From Prevotella sp. E9-3 (GTDB lineage Bacteria > Bacteroidota > Bacteroidia > Bacteroidales > Bacteroidaceae), in the NCBI RefSeq assembly GCF_022024015.1, contig NZ_CP091786.1, positions 2,976,001 through 3,040,000 of the forward strand: a DNA stretch of 64,000 nt. The letters run 5' to 3'. Shown here piece by piece: positions 8,843-18,500 of this stretch. The stretch's first letter is position 1. Every line of letters begins with the position of its first letter. Below the pieces are notes generated by a model that worked only from the letters and a program-made list of their open reading frames with translations, was not told the origin of the DNA and made no database searches. The translations under genes were made by a program, and so were the position numbers.

Positions 8843-10378
8843 ATGGAACACGAATTCGAGTTAATCGCCAAAACGTTCATGGGACTGGAACCTGTGCTGG
8901 CGAAAGAGCTGACCCAACTTGGGGCCAACAACGTAGTAATTGGTAGACGTATGGTATCGTTTACGGGAGACAAAGAACTGATGTATCGTGCTAATTTTTC
9001 GCTACATACAGCCATTAAAATCCTTAAGCCTATAGCCCACTTCAAAGCACAGAGTGCCGACGACGTTTACGAAGAAATCAAGAAAATAGACTGGAGCACT
9101 TATTTAGACAACGACCACACCTTTGCGGTCGATGCGGTGGTATTCTCTGAGGAGTTCCGCCATTCTAAATTCGTAAGCTATAAAGTTAAAGATGCTATCG
9201 TGGACCAGTTCCGCGAGAAGACAGGTAATCGCCCCAACATCTCAGTAGCCAACCCAGACTTACGCTTACATATCCACATTGCTGAAGCCGACTGTACACT
9301 CTGTCTCGACTCAAGCGGTGAGAGTCTGCACCGTCGCGGCTACCGTCAGGAGAGCGTTGAGGCTCCGCTGAACGAAGTATTGGCAGCAGGTATGATTCTC
9401 ATGACCGGTTGGAAGGGCGACACCGATTTCATCGATCCCATGTGCGGATCGGGTACAATCCTCATTGAAGCAGCGCTCATTGCCAAAAACATGGCACCCG
9501 GTGTGTTCCGAAAGGAATATGCATTCGAGAAATGGCCCGACTTTGATGCCGACCTGTTCGACCGCATCTATAATGACGACTCTCAGGAGCGCGAATTCAC
9601 ACATCACATTTATGGTTACGATGTTGACATGAAGGCAGTAAACACTGCCCGCATGAACGTGAAGGCAGCTGGACTTACAGCCGACATCACGATAGAACAG
9701 CAGGACTTCAAGGACTTCACACAGCCTAAGGAGAAGAGCATTCTGGTGAGCAATCCACCTTATGGCGAACGTATTACCACACCTGACCTACTGGGCACTT
9801 ACCGCATGATTGGTGAGCGCCTGAAGCACCAGTTCATGGGTGGCGACGCATGGATTCTCAGCTATCGTGAGGAATGCTTCGAACAGATTGGTCTGAAACC
9901 AAGCATCAAGATTCCTCTTTACAACGGTTCGCTGGAGTGTGAATTCCGCAAATATACAATGTTTGACGGCAAACTGAAGAACTTCCGCAGCGAAGGCGGT
10001 GTTGTCAAGACCGACGAAGAGAAGCGTCAGATGGCTGAAAAGCACCGTTTCAAGAAAGAACGTGAGTTCAAGAAGCGTCTAGACGAACAGGATGAGAATG
10101 AGGATGTAGATATTCGTTCATTCACTTTCCACAAGCATGACTTAAAAGGCGAACGCAGCGATCGCCGCTCTCGTATCGGTGGTAAACGAGAAGGCCGCTT
10201 CGAAGACAAACGAGAAGGCCGGGACGGAAAACGAGAAGGAAAACGAGAAGGTCGCTACGAAGGAAAACGTGAGGGTCGTTTCGAGAGCAAGAATCGTGGT
10301 GGCCACGAACGATTCGACCGTAGCGGAGGTAAGAAACCATACAAGAACAACAAACGTTTCAACCATGACGAAGACTAA
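8843..10378 (+). CDS. rlmL: THUMP-domain RNA methyltransferase (RlmL-like) with KREGR-repeat tail
   Basis: 511 aa. An N-terminal ferredoxin-like/THUMP region (about 1-160) binds RNA. The Rossmann methyltransferase domain (about 170-385) shows a SAM loop (DPMCGSGTILIEAA) and the catalytic NPPYGER motif expected for N2-guanine methylation, as for 23S rRNA m2G2445 by E. coli RlmL. The RlmK half of the E. coli fusion is absent. Residues about 395-511 form a highly charged tail with repeated KREGR/KREG units, likely an unstructured RNA-binding extension. The stop overlaps the next gene's start by 14 nt, so translation is probably coupled. Exact target base is inferred. Confidence 0.88.
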   Translation: MEHEFELIAKTFMGLEPVLAKELTQLGANNVVIGRRMVSFTGDKELMYRANFSLHTAIKILKPIAHFKAQSADDVYEEIKKIDWSTYLDNDHTFAVDAVVFSEEFRHSKFVSYKVKDAIVDQFREKTGNRPNISVANPDLRLHIHIAEADCTLCLDSSGESLHRRGYRQESVEAPLNEVLAAGMILMTGWKGDTDFIDPMCGSGTILIEAALIAKNMAPGVFRKEYAFEKWPDFDADLFDRIYNDDSQEREFTHHIYGYDVDMKAVNTARMNVKAAGLTADITIEQQDFKDFTQPKEKSILVSNPPYGERITTPDLLGTYRMIGERLKHQFMGGDAWILSYREECFEQIGLKPSIKIPLYNGSLECEFRKYTMFDGKLKNFRSEGGVVKTDEEKRQMAEKHRFKKEREFKKRLDEQDENEDVDIRSFTFHKHDLKGERSDRRSRIGGKREGRFEDKREGRDGKREGKREGRYEGKREGRFESKNRGGHERFDRSGGKKPYKNNKRFNHDED

Positions 10379-12566
10379 AACATGCATTAGGGTCCTTGTG
10401 GCCCTATGCTTTTTTTGCACCTTTTCCACTTTATCAATGACTGCACAACAGAAACTCTTTACTCTTGAAGACCTGAACTTCGGAGGCCGTAACTATCATA
10501 ACCTACGCCCGAAGAACATGTTCCTTACCTGGTGGGGAGATCAACTGATGTTTCAAGATGCAGAGGAAGGGGGTACCATCAACGAGAAAGGCGAAAAGAA
10601 AGTTCTTTTCAACATCCAAGACCTTGGTGAGGGATGGCATTCTGCCATGCAGGCACGCTACCCTTATGCCAACGAGCCTTTGGTACTGCTCACAAACAAA
10701 CAGGAGCGTGTGCTCTTTAATTTCAAAACGAAAAAGATTGTTTGGCGACAGGACAACAAGACTGGAGAGTACGCACAAGAATGGAACAAGACTTCGAGAG
10801 CCCTTGCGTTCAAGCACAACAACCAACTCTTTGTACGCACTGCCGACAACAAAGAAATTCAGCTTACTACCGACGGCTCGCGTGAAATAGTCTATGGCGA
10901 ATCTGTTCACCGCAACGAGTTCGGCATTGACGGCGGTCTTTTCTGGAGTAACGACGGACAGAAACTGGCCTTCTACCGTATGGATCAGACAATGGTTACA
11001 GACTATCCGCAGGTAGATATATTTCCTCGTGAAGCAGAACACCAGCCAGACAAATATCCCATGGCTGGAATGACATCTCATGAGGTTACTATAGGAATCT
11101 TCAATCTCCAAAACGGACGCACGGTCTATCTCAAGACACCGAGTCTCGCTAAACAGCAGAATAAAGACAAGAAAGATTCAGAAATAGACCTGAACGAGGT
11201 TAGCTATTACACCAATATCACCTTTTCGCCTGACGGAAAGACAGTCTATATGTTTGAACTGAACCGCGACCAGAACGACTGTCGCCTTGTAAGTTACGAT
11301 GCTGAGACAGGTAACAGAACTGCTGAGTTGTATCGTGAAACGAGCGAAAAATACGTGGAGCCCCTCCACCCCATTCGATTTCTGCCATGGGACAGCACTA
11401 AATTCATCATGCAGAGTCAGAAGGATGGATATAACCACCTATACCTTTTTAATATAAAGGGAGAGCAGTTACAACAGCTTACCAGCGGAGCTTGGGTAGT
11501 ACTCGATATGCTTGGTTTCAACGAAAAGGCAAATTCAGTCATTATTGCCTCTAACGAGAAACATCCCTTACAGCGCAATCTCTACTCCGTGAATCTGAAA
11601 ACGCTGAAACGCACTCCACTCGACAATGGTGAAGGTGTTCATCGCGGATACCTATCGGCTACAGGCACTCAACTCTACGATAAGTTCAGCACCCCGACAA
11701 CCACCCCTAACACCATCAACTTGATCAGCCTCAGCAGTAAAAAGCTGAAGACACGTACTCTATTGGAAGCTGAAGACCCCTGGAAAGATTATGTTACGCC
11801 CAAGTTTGAGTGCGGAAGCATCAAGGCTGCCGATGGCGCTACAGACCTGTACTACAGAATGGTAAAGCCAGCAGATTTCGATTCCAAGAAAAAATATCCC
11901 ACCGTTGTCTATGTATATGGTGGCCCGCACGCTCACAATGTTGAAGCTTCATGGCATTGGCTAAGCCGTTCATGGGAAACCTATATGGCACAAAAAGGAT
12001 ACATTGTCTTTATACTCGACAACAGAGGTTCAGAAAACCGCGGACGTGACTTCGAACAGGCAACTTTCCGCCAGTTAGGTCAAGTAGAAATGCAAGACCA
12101 GATGAAAGGTGTTGAATTTCTGCGCACCCTCCCCTATGTTGACATGAACCGACTGGGCGTTCACGGATGGTCGTTCGGCGGATTCATGACTACCTCGCTC
12201 ATGCTCAATTACCCCGATGTGTTCAAAGTGGGTGTAGCTGGCGGTCCTGTCATAGACTGGAAATGGTATGAGGTGATGTATGGCGAACGCTATATGGATA
12301 CCCCCGCACAAAATCCGGAAGGCTATAAAAAGACAAGCCTCATCAACAAAGCAGACCAGTTAAAAGGCAAGCTGCAGATCATCACCGGTTACAACGACAA
12401 TACTGTAGTTCCGCAACACTGTCTGTCGTTTCTGAAAGCTTGCATAGATGCTGGAACGCAGCCCGACTTCTTTGCCTATCCTGGTGAAGAGCACAACATG
12501 AGGGGACATGCCAGTGTGCACTTGCATGAGCGCATCACCCAGTATTTTGAAGATTATCTGAAATAA
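10365..12566 (+). CDS. Dipeptidyl peptidase IV-type S9B serine peptidase, secreted
   Basis: 733 aa from ATG at 10365, chosen because it gives a clean signal peptide (MTKTKTCIRVLVALCFFCTF) and only a 14-nt overlap with the upstream gene. The frame is open further upstream, but that part is a shadow of the KREGR tail. An N-terminal DPPIV beta-propeller (about 90-470) precedes a hydrolase domain with nucleophile motif GWSFGG (Ser603), acid in TGYNDNTV (Asp678) and His in GEEHNMRG (His710). It would release X-Pro or X-Ala dipeptides in the periplasm, supplying peptides to an amino-acid-using anaerobe. A stretch resembling its 3' end is repeated just after the stop codon. Confidence 0.94.
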   Translation: MTKTKTCIRVLVALCFFCTFSTLSMTAQQKLFTLEDLNFGGRNYHNLRPKNMFLTWWGDQLMFQDAEEGGTINEKGEKKVLFNIQDLGEGWHSAMQARYPYANEPLVLLTNKQERVLFNFKTKKIVWRQDNKTGEYAQEWNKTSRALAFKHNNQLFVRTADNKEIQLTTDGSREIVYGESVHRNEFGIDGGLFWSNDGQKLAFYRMDQTMVTDYPQVDIFPREAEHQPDKYPMAGMTSHEVTIGIFNLQNGRTVYLKTPSLAKQQNKDKKDSEIDLNEVSYYTNITFSPDGKTVYMFELNRDQNDCRLVSYDAETGNRTAELYRETSEKYVEPLHPIRFLPWDSTKFIMQSQKDGYNHLYLFNIKGEQLQQLTSGAWVVLDMLGFNEKANSVIIASNEKHPLQRNLYSVNLKTLKRTPLDNGEGVHRGYLSATGTQLYDKFSTPTTTPNTINLISLSSKKLKTRTLLEAEDPWKDYVTPKFECGSIKAADGATDLYYRMVKPADFDSKKKYPTVVYVYGGPHAHNVEASWHWLSRSWETYMAQKGYIVFILDNRGSENRGRDFEQATFRQLGQVEMQDQMKGVEFLRTLPYVDMNRLGVHGWSFGGFMTTSLMLNYPDVFKVGVAGGPVIDWKWYEVMYGERYMDTPAQNPEGYKKTSLINKADQLKGKLQIITGYNDNTVVPQHCLSFLKACIDAGTQPDFFAYPGEEHNMRGHASVHLHERITQYFEDYLK

Positions 12567-12633
12567 TAACGTCATCACGAAATAAGTGAAGACTATCTAA
12601 AAGAACAACGACATAACGTCATCACGAAATAAG
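12549..12633. repeat. Tandem duplication covering the 3' end of the peptidase gene
   Basis: GAAGATTATCTGAAA (12549) recurs as GAAGACTATCTAAAA (12588), and AACGTCATCACGAAATAAG occurs at 12568-12586 and 12615-12633. The pattern implies a duplicated block of about 40 bp with a later 8-bp insertion, filling the gap before purD. Confidence 0.8.
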
Positions 12634-12644
12634 GTTATAACGAC

Positions 12645-13916
12645 ATGAGAATTCTTTTATTAGGCAGTGGCGGCCGCGAGCACGCCTTGGCATGGAAGAT
12701 TGCCCAGAGTGAGAAATGTGAGAAACTCTTTATTGCCCCAGGCAATGCAGGCACTTGCACGGTAGGAACGAACGTATCTATGAAAGCCGATGACTTTGAG
12801 GCCATCAAACAGTTTGTGGTCAGTGAAGCCATTGACATGGTAGTTGTCGGTCCTGAAGATCCATTAGTAAAAGGCATCTATGATGACTTGAAAGCTGATG
12901 ATCGCACTAAGAATGTTCCCGTGATTGGTCCGTCAAAGGCCGGTGCCGTACTGGAAGGTTCAAAAGACTTTGCCAAAGGTTTTATGCAGCGTCATCATAT
13001 TCCCACTGCCCGTTATGAGACTTTCGATGGCGAACACTTACAAGAAGGTCTGGCCTTTTTGGAGACACTTGAGGCTCCCTATGTATTGAAGGCCGACGGA
13101 CTATGCGCTGGTAAAGGCGTGCTCATCCTTCCCACTCTTGACGAAGCCAAGAAAGAACTGAAAGAGATGCTGGGTGGCATGTTTGGCAATGCCAGCAGTC
13201 GCGTGGTTATCGAAGAGTTCCTCAGTGGCATTGAATGCTCTGTCTTCGTACTGACCGATGGCAAGCACTACAAGATTCTGCCCGAAGCAAAAGACTACAA
13301 GCGCATTGGCGAAGGCGATACCGGTTTGAATACCGGCGGCATGGGCAGTGTTTCTCCTGTTCCATTCGCTACAGAAGAATGGATGCAGAAAGTCGATGAC
13401 CGCATTATCCGTCCCACTGTTGAGGGATTGAAGGCTGAAGGCATTGACTATAAAGGTTTTATCTTCTTCGGACTGATCAACGTGAAAGGTGAGCCGATGG
13501 TGATTGAATACAATTGTCGTATGGGCGATCCTGAGACTGAAAGCGTGATGCTACGTCTGAAGAGCGATATCGTTGATCTATTTGAAGGTGTGGCTTCAGG
13601 CAATCTGGATCAGCACGCCATTGAGTTTGATGAACGTGCCGCTGTTTGTGTGATGCTGGTGAGCGGCGGTTATCCCGAAGCCTATAAGAAAGGCTATCCC
13701 ATCACTGGCATCGACCAGGTTAAAGGATCTGTTGTATTTCATGCAGGAACAGCCCTGAACGATGGTCAGATAGTAACAGCTGGAGGTCGTGTCATCGCCG
13801 TTTCTTCCTATGGAGCAAACAAAGAAGAGGCTCTTCAGAAATCATTCGAAGAGGCAAAGAAAATTCAGTTCACAGACAGATATTTCCGTCGTGACATAGG
13901 CAAAGACCTTGCCTAA
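12645..13916 (+). CDS. purD: Phosphoribosylamine-glycine ligase
   Basis: 423 aa, standard length. It joins glycine to 5-phosphoribosylamine using ATP, the second step of de novo purine synthesis. The N-terminal motif [16 protein letters not shown], the ATP-grasp loop [13 protein letters not shown] and the metal/ATP site [12 protein letters not shown] are all present. It lies between a peptidase gene and two membrane protein genes in the same direction with short gaps. No other pur gene is in the window and no purine riboswitch is visible upstream. Confidence 0.97.
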   Translation: MRILLLGSGGREHALAWKIAQSEKCEKLFIAPGNAGTCTVGTNVSMKADDFEAIKQFVVSEAIDMVVVGPEDPLVKGIYDDLKADDRTKNVPVIGPSKAGAVLEGSKDFAKGFMQRHHIPTARYETFDGEHLQEGLAFLETLEAPYVLKADGLCAGKGVLILPTLDEAKKELKEMLGGMFGNASSRVVIEEFLSGIECSVFVLTDGKHYKILPEAKDYKRIGEGDTGLNTGGMGSVSPVPFATEEWMQKVDDRIIRPTVEGLKAEGIDYKGFIFFGLINVKGEPMVIEYNCRMGDPETESVMLRLKSDIVDLFEGVASGNLDQHAIEFDERAAVCVMLVSGGYPEAYKKGYPITGIDQVKGSVVFHAGTALNDGQIVTAGGRVIAVSSYGANKEEALQKSFEEAKKIQFTDRYFRRDIGKDLA

Positions 13917-13940
13917 AGATTTACCCGCAATACTTTCTGC

Positions 13941-14864
13941 ATGAGGAAACTCCTTCAGAACAAGATAGCCGAAAGTGGTGTTACACTCACCGTCGTCGCA
14001 ACCTATACAGCAATAATTTGGTTGTTGGCCGGTGCCGTGAATAACGGCTGGTGGGTGCAGATGAGTTGCTTGGGATTCAGTACCTATCTCATGGTAGAGC
14101 TGAACAATAGTAACGCATTGCTTCGCATACGAAGTCGCATGATTTCCAGTGTGTTCCTGGCACTCACCTGCACCACCGGTTTTCTTTTCCCTTCATTAAA
14201 CGGTTCCCTCATCAGTTTTCTGTTCATAGCAACTCTACTGCCTCTATTCAGTAGTTATCAGGATTCAAAATCACAAGGCCGTTACTACTTTGCGTTCCTT
14301 TGTATAGGCGTAGCAAGTCTGCTTTATGTACATCTCTTATATTTCGTACCGCTCCTATGGCTGTCAAGCATTTTCTATCTGCAGTCGTTAAATGTTCGGT
14401 CGTGGATTGCATCCTTATTAGGACTCATCACCCCCTACTGGTTTTTCCTGCCATGGATGCTGTATGCCGACAAATGGTCGTTGGCATACTCACACTTCTC
14501 GGCTCTTTTACAGTTCGAGTTTCCCATCCGTTATTCATCATTGCCCGTTGAAGTCTTTGGAACCATTCTGTTCATCATTATATTGATGATTATCAGCCAG
14601 TTGAACTTCTGGTTCAACAGTTACAAAGACCGCATCCGAATTCGTCAGTTATATGGCTTTTTTGCCACTATTGGATGGATTTCTGTATTCTTTATTTTCT
14701 TTCAACCTCAACACTACGAATATCTGCTGCGCATTCTCATTATTTGTGCAAGTCCGTTCGTGGCCCATTTCTTCACACTCACCAGCAGCAAGTTCACCAA
14801 TATTCTTTTTTTCCTGACCATAGCTATCGTTCTTGCTCTTAGCATATTAAATCTCCCTGCATAA
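13941..14864 (+). CDS. Multi-pass membrane protein of unknown function
   Basis: 307 aa with eight or nine strongly hydrophobic segments and short loops, ending inside a hydrophobic segment. There are no recognisable catalytic or transport motifs. It starts 24 bp after purD and ends 3 bp before the DedA/YqaA-like gene, so it is probably part of the same transcript. I do not recognise the family. A Bacteroidetes-specific DUF membrane protein is likely. Confidence 0.8.
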   Translation: MRKLLQNKIAESGVTLTVVATYTAIIWLLAGAVNNGWWVQMSCLGFSTYLMVELNNSNALLRIRSRMISSVFLALTCTTGFLFPSLNGSLISFLFIATLLPLFSSYQDSKSQGRYYFAFLCIGVASLLYVHLLYFVPLLWLSSIFYLQSLNVRSWIASLLGLITPYWFFLPWMLYADKWSLAYSHFSALLQFEFPIRYSSLPVEVFGTILFIIILMIISQLNFWFNSYKDRIRIRQLYGFFATIGWISVFFIFFQPQHYEYLLRILIICASPFVAHFFTLTSSKFTNILFFLTIAIVLALSILNLPA

Positions 14865-14867
14865 CCT

Positions 14868-15320
14868 ATGGAATGGATAATAGACCTTCTCACAAGCTAC
14901 GGCTATATCGGCATGCTACTGGCAGCTTTTCTGGCAGGCAGTTTCTTTCCTTTCAGCAGTGAGGCTGTAATGGTGGGACTCATGGCTACAGGTCTTGATG
15001 CCTGGCAACTTATGATATACGGCACCATCGGCAACATTCTGGGTAGTTGTGTGAATTATGGCATAGGGCGAATGGGAAAATTGGAGTGGATAGAGAAATA
15101 TCTTCATGTCAAGAAAAAGGATATGGACAAGGCCGAACGGTTCATGGCTGGCCGTGGTGCATGGATGGGATTTTTTGCTTTCCTTCCCGTCTTGGGTTCG
15201 GCCATCACGATTCTGTTGGGGCTGATGCGTGCCAACATGGTCATTTCATTGGTCAGCATCTCGCTCGGTAAACTGTTTCGCTACCTAATACTCATTTACG
15301 GAGCAGGACTGTTTATGTAG
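14868..15320 (+). CDS. YqaA/DedA-type (VTT domain) small membrane protein
   Basis: 150 aa with four hydrophobic segments. Features of YqaA/DedA proteins include the N-terminal re-entrant segment followed by SFFPFSSEAVMVG, a glycine-rich NILGSCVNYGIGR and FLPVLGSAITILLGLMRAN. The wider family includes flippases for undecaprenyl phosphate and other lipids; YqaA itself is uncharacterised. It follows the unknown membrane protein by 3 bp. The last 24 nt including the stop region are repeated 51 bp downstream. Confidence 0.85.
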   Translation: MEWIIDLLTSYGYIGMLLAAFLAGSFFPFSSEAVMVGLMATGLDAWQLMIYGTIGNILGSCVNYGIGRMGKLEWIEKYLHVKKKDMDKAERFMAGRGAWMGFFAFLPVLGSAITILLGLMRANMVISLVSISLGKLFRYLILIYGAGLFM

Positions 15321-15370
15321 GATCTGCTGAATTTGTTTTTATCTGATTACGGGGCAGGACTGTTTATGTA
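15296..15370. repeat. Duplicated 3' end of the yqaA-like gene
   Basis: TTACGGAGCAGGACTGTTTA at 15296 (24 nt in all, to 15319) recurs with one change at 15347-15370. The second copy is out of any gene. The remainder to 15480 holds short AATTC/CAATTC tandem units and no ORF. Confidence 0.85.
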
Positions 15371-15488
15371 AGCAGTAAAATGCCTAAAAGTCAGAATAAT
15401 ATCAGCACGAAAGGGGAATTTTCTGTTAATTAATGTAGAGTAGTGGCAGATTCTCAATTCCCAATTCTCCATTTTCAATTAAAAGGAC

Positions 15489-15496
15489 TATCTTTG
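15489..15496 (+). promoter_or_regulatory. -7 box (TATCTTTG) of the DUF2723 gene
   Basis: TATCTTTG, 32 nt before the ATG at 15529. A perfect palindrome covers the expected transcription start. Confidence 0.72.
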
Positions 15497-15502
15497 CAAC
15501 GT

Positions 15503-15516
15503 TTTTAACGTTAAAA
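15503..15516. promoter_or_regulatory. 14-bp perfect palindrome at the transcription start
   Basis: TTTTAACGTTAAAA lies 6 nt after the -7 box, over or just after the expected start. It is a candidate operator for a dimeric repressor. Confidence 0.45.
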
Positions 15517-15528
15517 GATCCAATCTTA

Positions 15529-18500
15529 ATGAAACAGTACCGTCTCGTAGATAACGTAGTCGGATGGCTGACTTTCTTTATTGCGGCCTTCGTTTACTGC
15601 TCTACTATCGAACCGACAGCCTCATTCTGGGACTGCCCTGAGTTTATTACAACCGGTTATCGTCTTGAAGTTGGCCATCCACCTGGCGCACCGTTCTTTA
15701 TGCTGACGGCCAACCTTTTCTCACAGTTTGCAAGCGATGCTACCCAAGTGGCTTATTGGGTGAATATGATGAGTGCGCTACTCTCAGCCACCTGTATTCT
15801 GTTCCTCTTTTGGAGTATCACCCATTTGACACGCCGTTTGCTTATAGACAAGTGGGATGAACTAACCCCTGCAAAGCTTGTTACCATTGAAGCTTCGGGC
15901 TTGGTGGGAGCACTTATTTACACTTTCAGCGACACTTTCTGGTTCTCGGCCGTCGAAGGTGAGGTGTATGCCTATTCTTCAGCTTTTACCGCCGTGGTGT
16001 TCTGGCTTATTCTGAAATGGGAAGATCATGCAGACGAGCCACACAGCGACCGTTGGCTGGTATTGATTATGTACATGACCGGTCTTTCCATAGGTGTACA
16101 CCTGCTGAACCTGTTGTGTCTGCCCGCCATCGTATTGGTTTACTATTACAAGAAATTCCCCGATGCCAATCTGAAAGGTTCTTGCATAGCCCTACTCATC
16201 TCGTTTGCCTTGGTAGCCCTGGTACTCTATGGTGTAGTACCTGGTATTATTACTGTGGGCGGATGGTTCGAGTTGTTCTTTGTCAACACACTTGGCATGC
16301 CTTTCAATACTGGCGAATATGTGTACATCCTATTGCTTGTAGCCACCGTATTGTGGGCTGTTTATGAAACTCAGAATGCCACTGATGCAAACTGGAAGCG
16401 TCAGAACATTGCATTCCTTTTGGCTGTAGGCATGTTGGGCATTCCCTTCTATGGTTACGGATGGTCAGCTTTCTTCATTGGTGTTATAACACTGACTGTG
16501 CTGTGGTTTGTACTCAACTACCAGACGAAGGGTAATGGCGAAACGAAGAAGAAGGTGGCCCTTGTCACTTCACGTTTCAAGAATACAGCCCTTCTGTGCA
16601 TGCTCATGCTGATGATTGGCTATTCAACTTACGCCGTTATTGTGATTCGTTCCTCAGCCAATCCACCTATGGATCAGAACTCTCCAGAGGATATTTTCAC
16701 CCTTGGCGACTATCTGGGCCGCGACCAGTACGGTCAGCGTCCGTTGCTATATGGTCAGGCTTATACTTCACAGGTAGCCCTTGACAAAGAAGGCGGTTAC
16801 TGTAAGCCCCGTATGACCTCAGGAAAACCTGTATGGCAACGCAAGGAGAAAGCTTCTGAAGATGAGAAAGACTCCTACTTTGTAGTGCGTACCAAGGATG
16901 AGTACATCTATGCTCAGAACATGATATTCCCCCGCATCTGGAGCAGTAACCACGCTCAGTACTACGAAAGTTGGATGGGTGGTGAAATCAGTGGTACTCA
17001 AGTGCCCTACGACCGATGTGGTGAAAACATCATGGTGAAAGTTCCTTCACAGATAGACAACCTGAGCTTCTTTATCAGTTATCAGTGCAACTGGATGTAC
17101 TGGCGCTATTTCCTTTGGAACTTTGCTGGTCGTCAGAACGACATCCAAGGTCATGGAGAGCCTGAGCACGGCAACTGGATCACAGGTATCTCATTCATCG
17201 ACAATGCCCGCCTGGGCAATCAGGACTTACTGCCCGATGACTTAAAAGAGAACAAAGGACATAATGTGTTCTACTGTTTACCCTTGCTACTGGGTCTGCT
17301 GGGATTGTTATGGCAATCTACCCGTTGCGGCCAGAAAGGTGTCAAGCAGTTCTGGGTAGTGTTCTTCCTGTTCTTTATGACAGGTCTGGCCATTGTTGTT
17401 TACCTGAACCAGACTCCTGTTCAACCACGTGAACGCGACTATGCTTATGCCGGTTCGTTCTATGCTTTCGCTATTTGGTGCGGTATGGGCGTAGCAGCCA
17501 TCATCAGCATGATCAACAAGCTGTTGAAGAAAGAGTCACTTGTCATTGCCACTCTGGCATCCGTTGTCACCGTACTTATTCCTGTTCAGATGGCTTCACA
17601 GACCTGGGACGACCACGACCGCTCAGGCCGTTACACCTGTCGCGACTTCGGACAGAACTACCTGAATTCACTTCAGGAGGAAGTAACCCTGCCAAACGGT
17701 CAGAAGCAGAAGAGCTATCCTATCATCTTCACCAATGGTGATAACGATACCTTCCCCTTGTGGTACAACCAAGATACTGAAGGTGTTCGCACAGACGCTC
17801 GTGTGTGCAACCTTAGCTATCTGCAAACCGACTGGTATATTGACCAGATGGTACGTCCTGCCTACGATTCGCCCTCACTTCCTATCACATGGAAGCGTCT
17901 GGAGTATTGTGCCGGCACCAACGAGTATGTACAGATAGACCCACGCCTGAAGAACGAGGTGCTGGCTTTCTATCGTGAGAATCCCATGCAGGCACGCCTG
18001 CAGTTTGGCGATGAGCCTTTCGAACTGAAGAACATCCTGAAGTACTGGGTACGCTCTACGGTAAGTGACTTCCATGTTATTCCTACCGACACCGTCTATG
18101 TGACCATCGACAAAGAGGCCGTACGCCGTAGCGGTATGCTGATGCAGGGAGACTCTATTCCCGACCGGATGGTTATCTCGTTGAAAGGCAAAGGAGCGCT
18201 GTACAAGGGTGATCTGATGATGCTCGAGATGATAGCCAATGCCAATTGGGAGCGCCCCATCTATGTAGCCACTACTGTTGGACAAGAAAACTACATGAAC
18301 CTGGGTGAAAACTTCGTACAGGAAGGATTGGCCAACCGCATCACTCCGTTCACCACCAATGTTGGTGGGCGTGTGGTACCTGGCATGACCAATTTCGACA
18401 CCGAGAAGACGTACGACAACGTGATGCACCGCTATAAGTTCGGCGGTGTTGACGCGCCAGGCATCTATCTTGATGAAACCGTGATGCGTATGTGCTATAC

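Noticed and set aside
10179-10364. N-terminal extension of the DPP-IV-like peptidase by 62 residues
   Set aside because: It overlaps the methyltransferase KREGR tail in another frame and would bury the signal peptide; ATG at 10365 is better.
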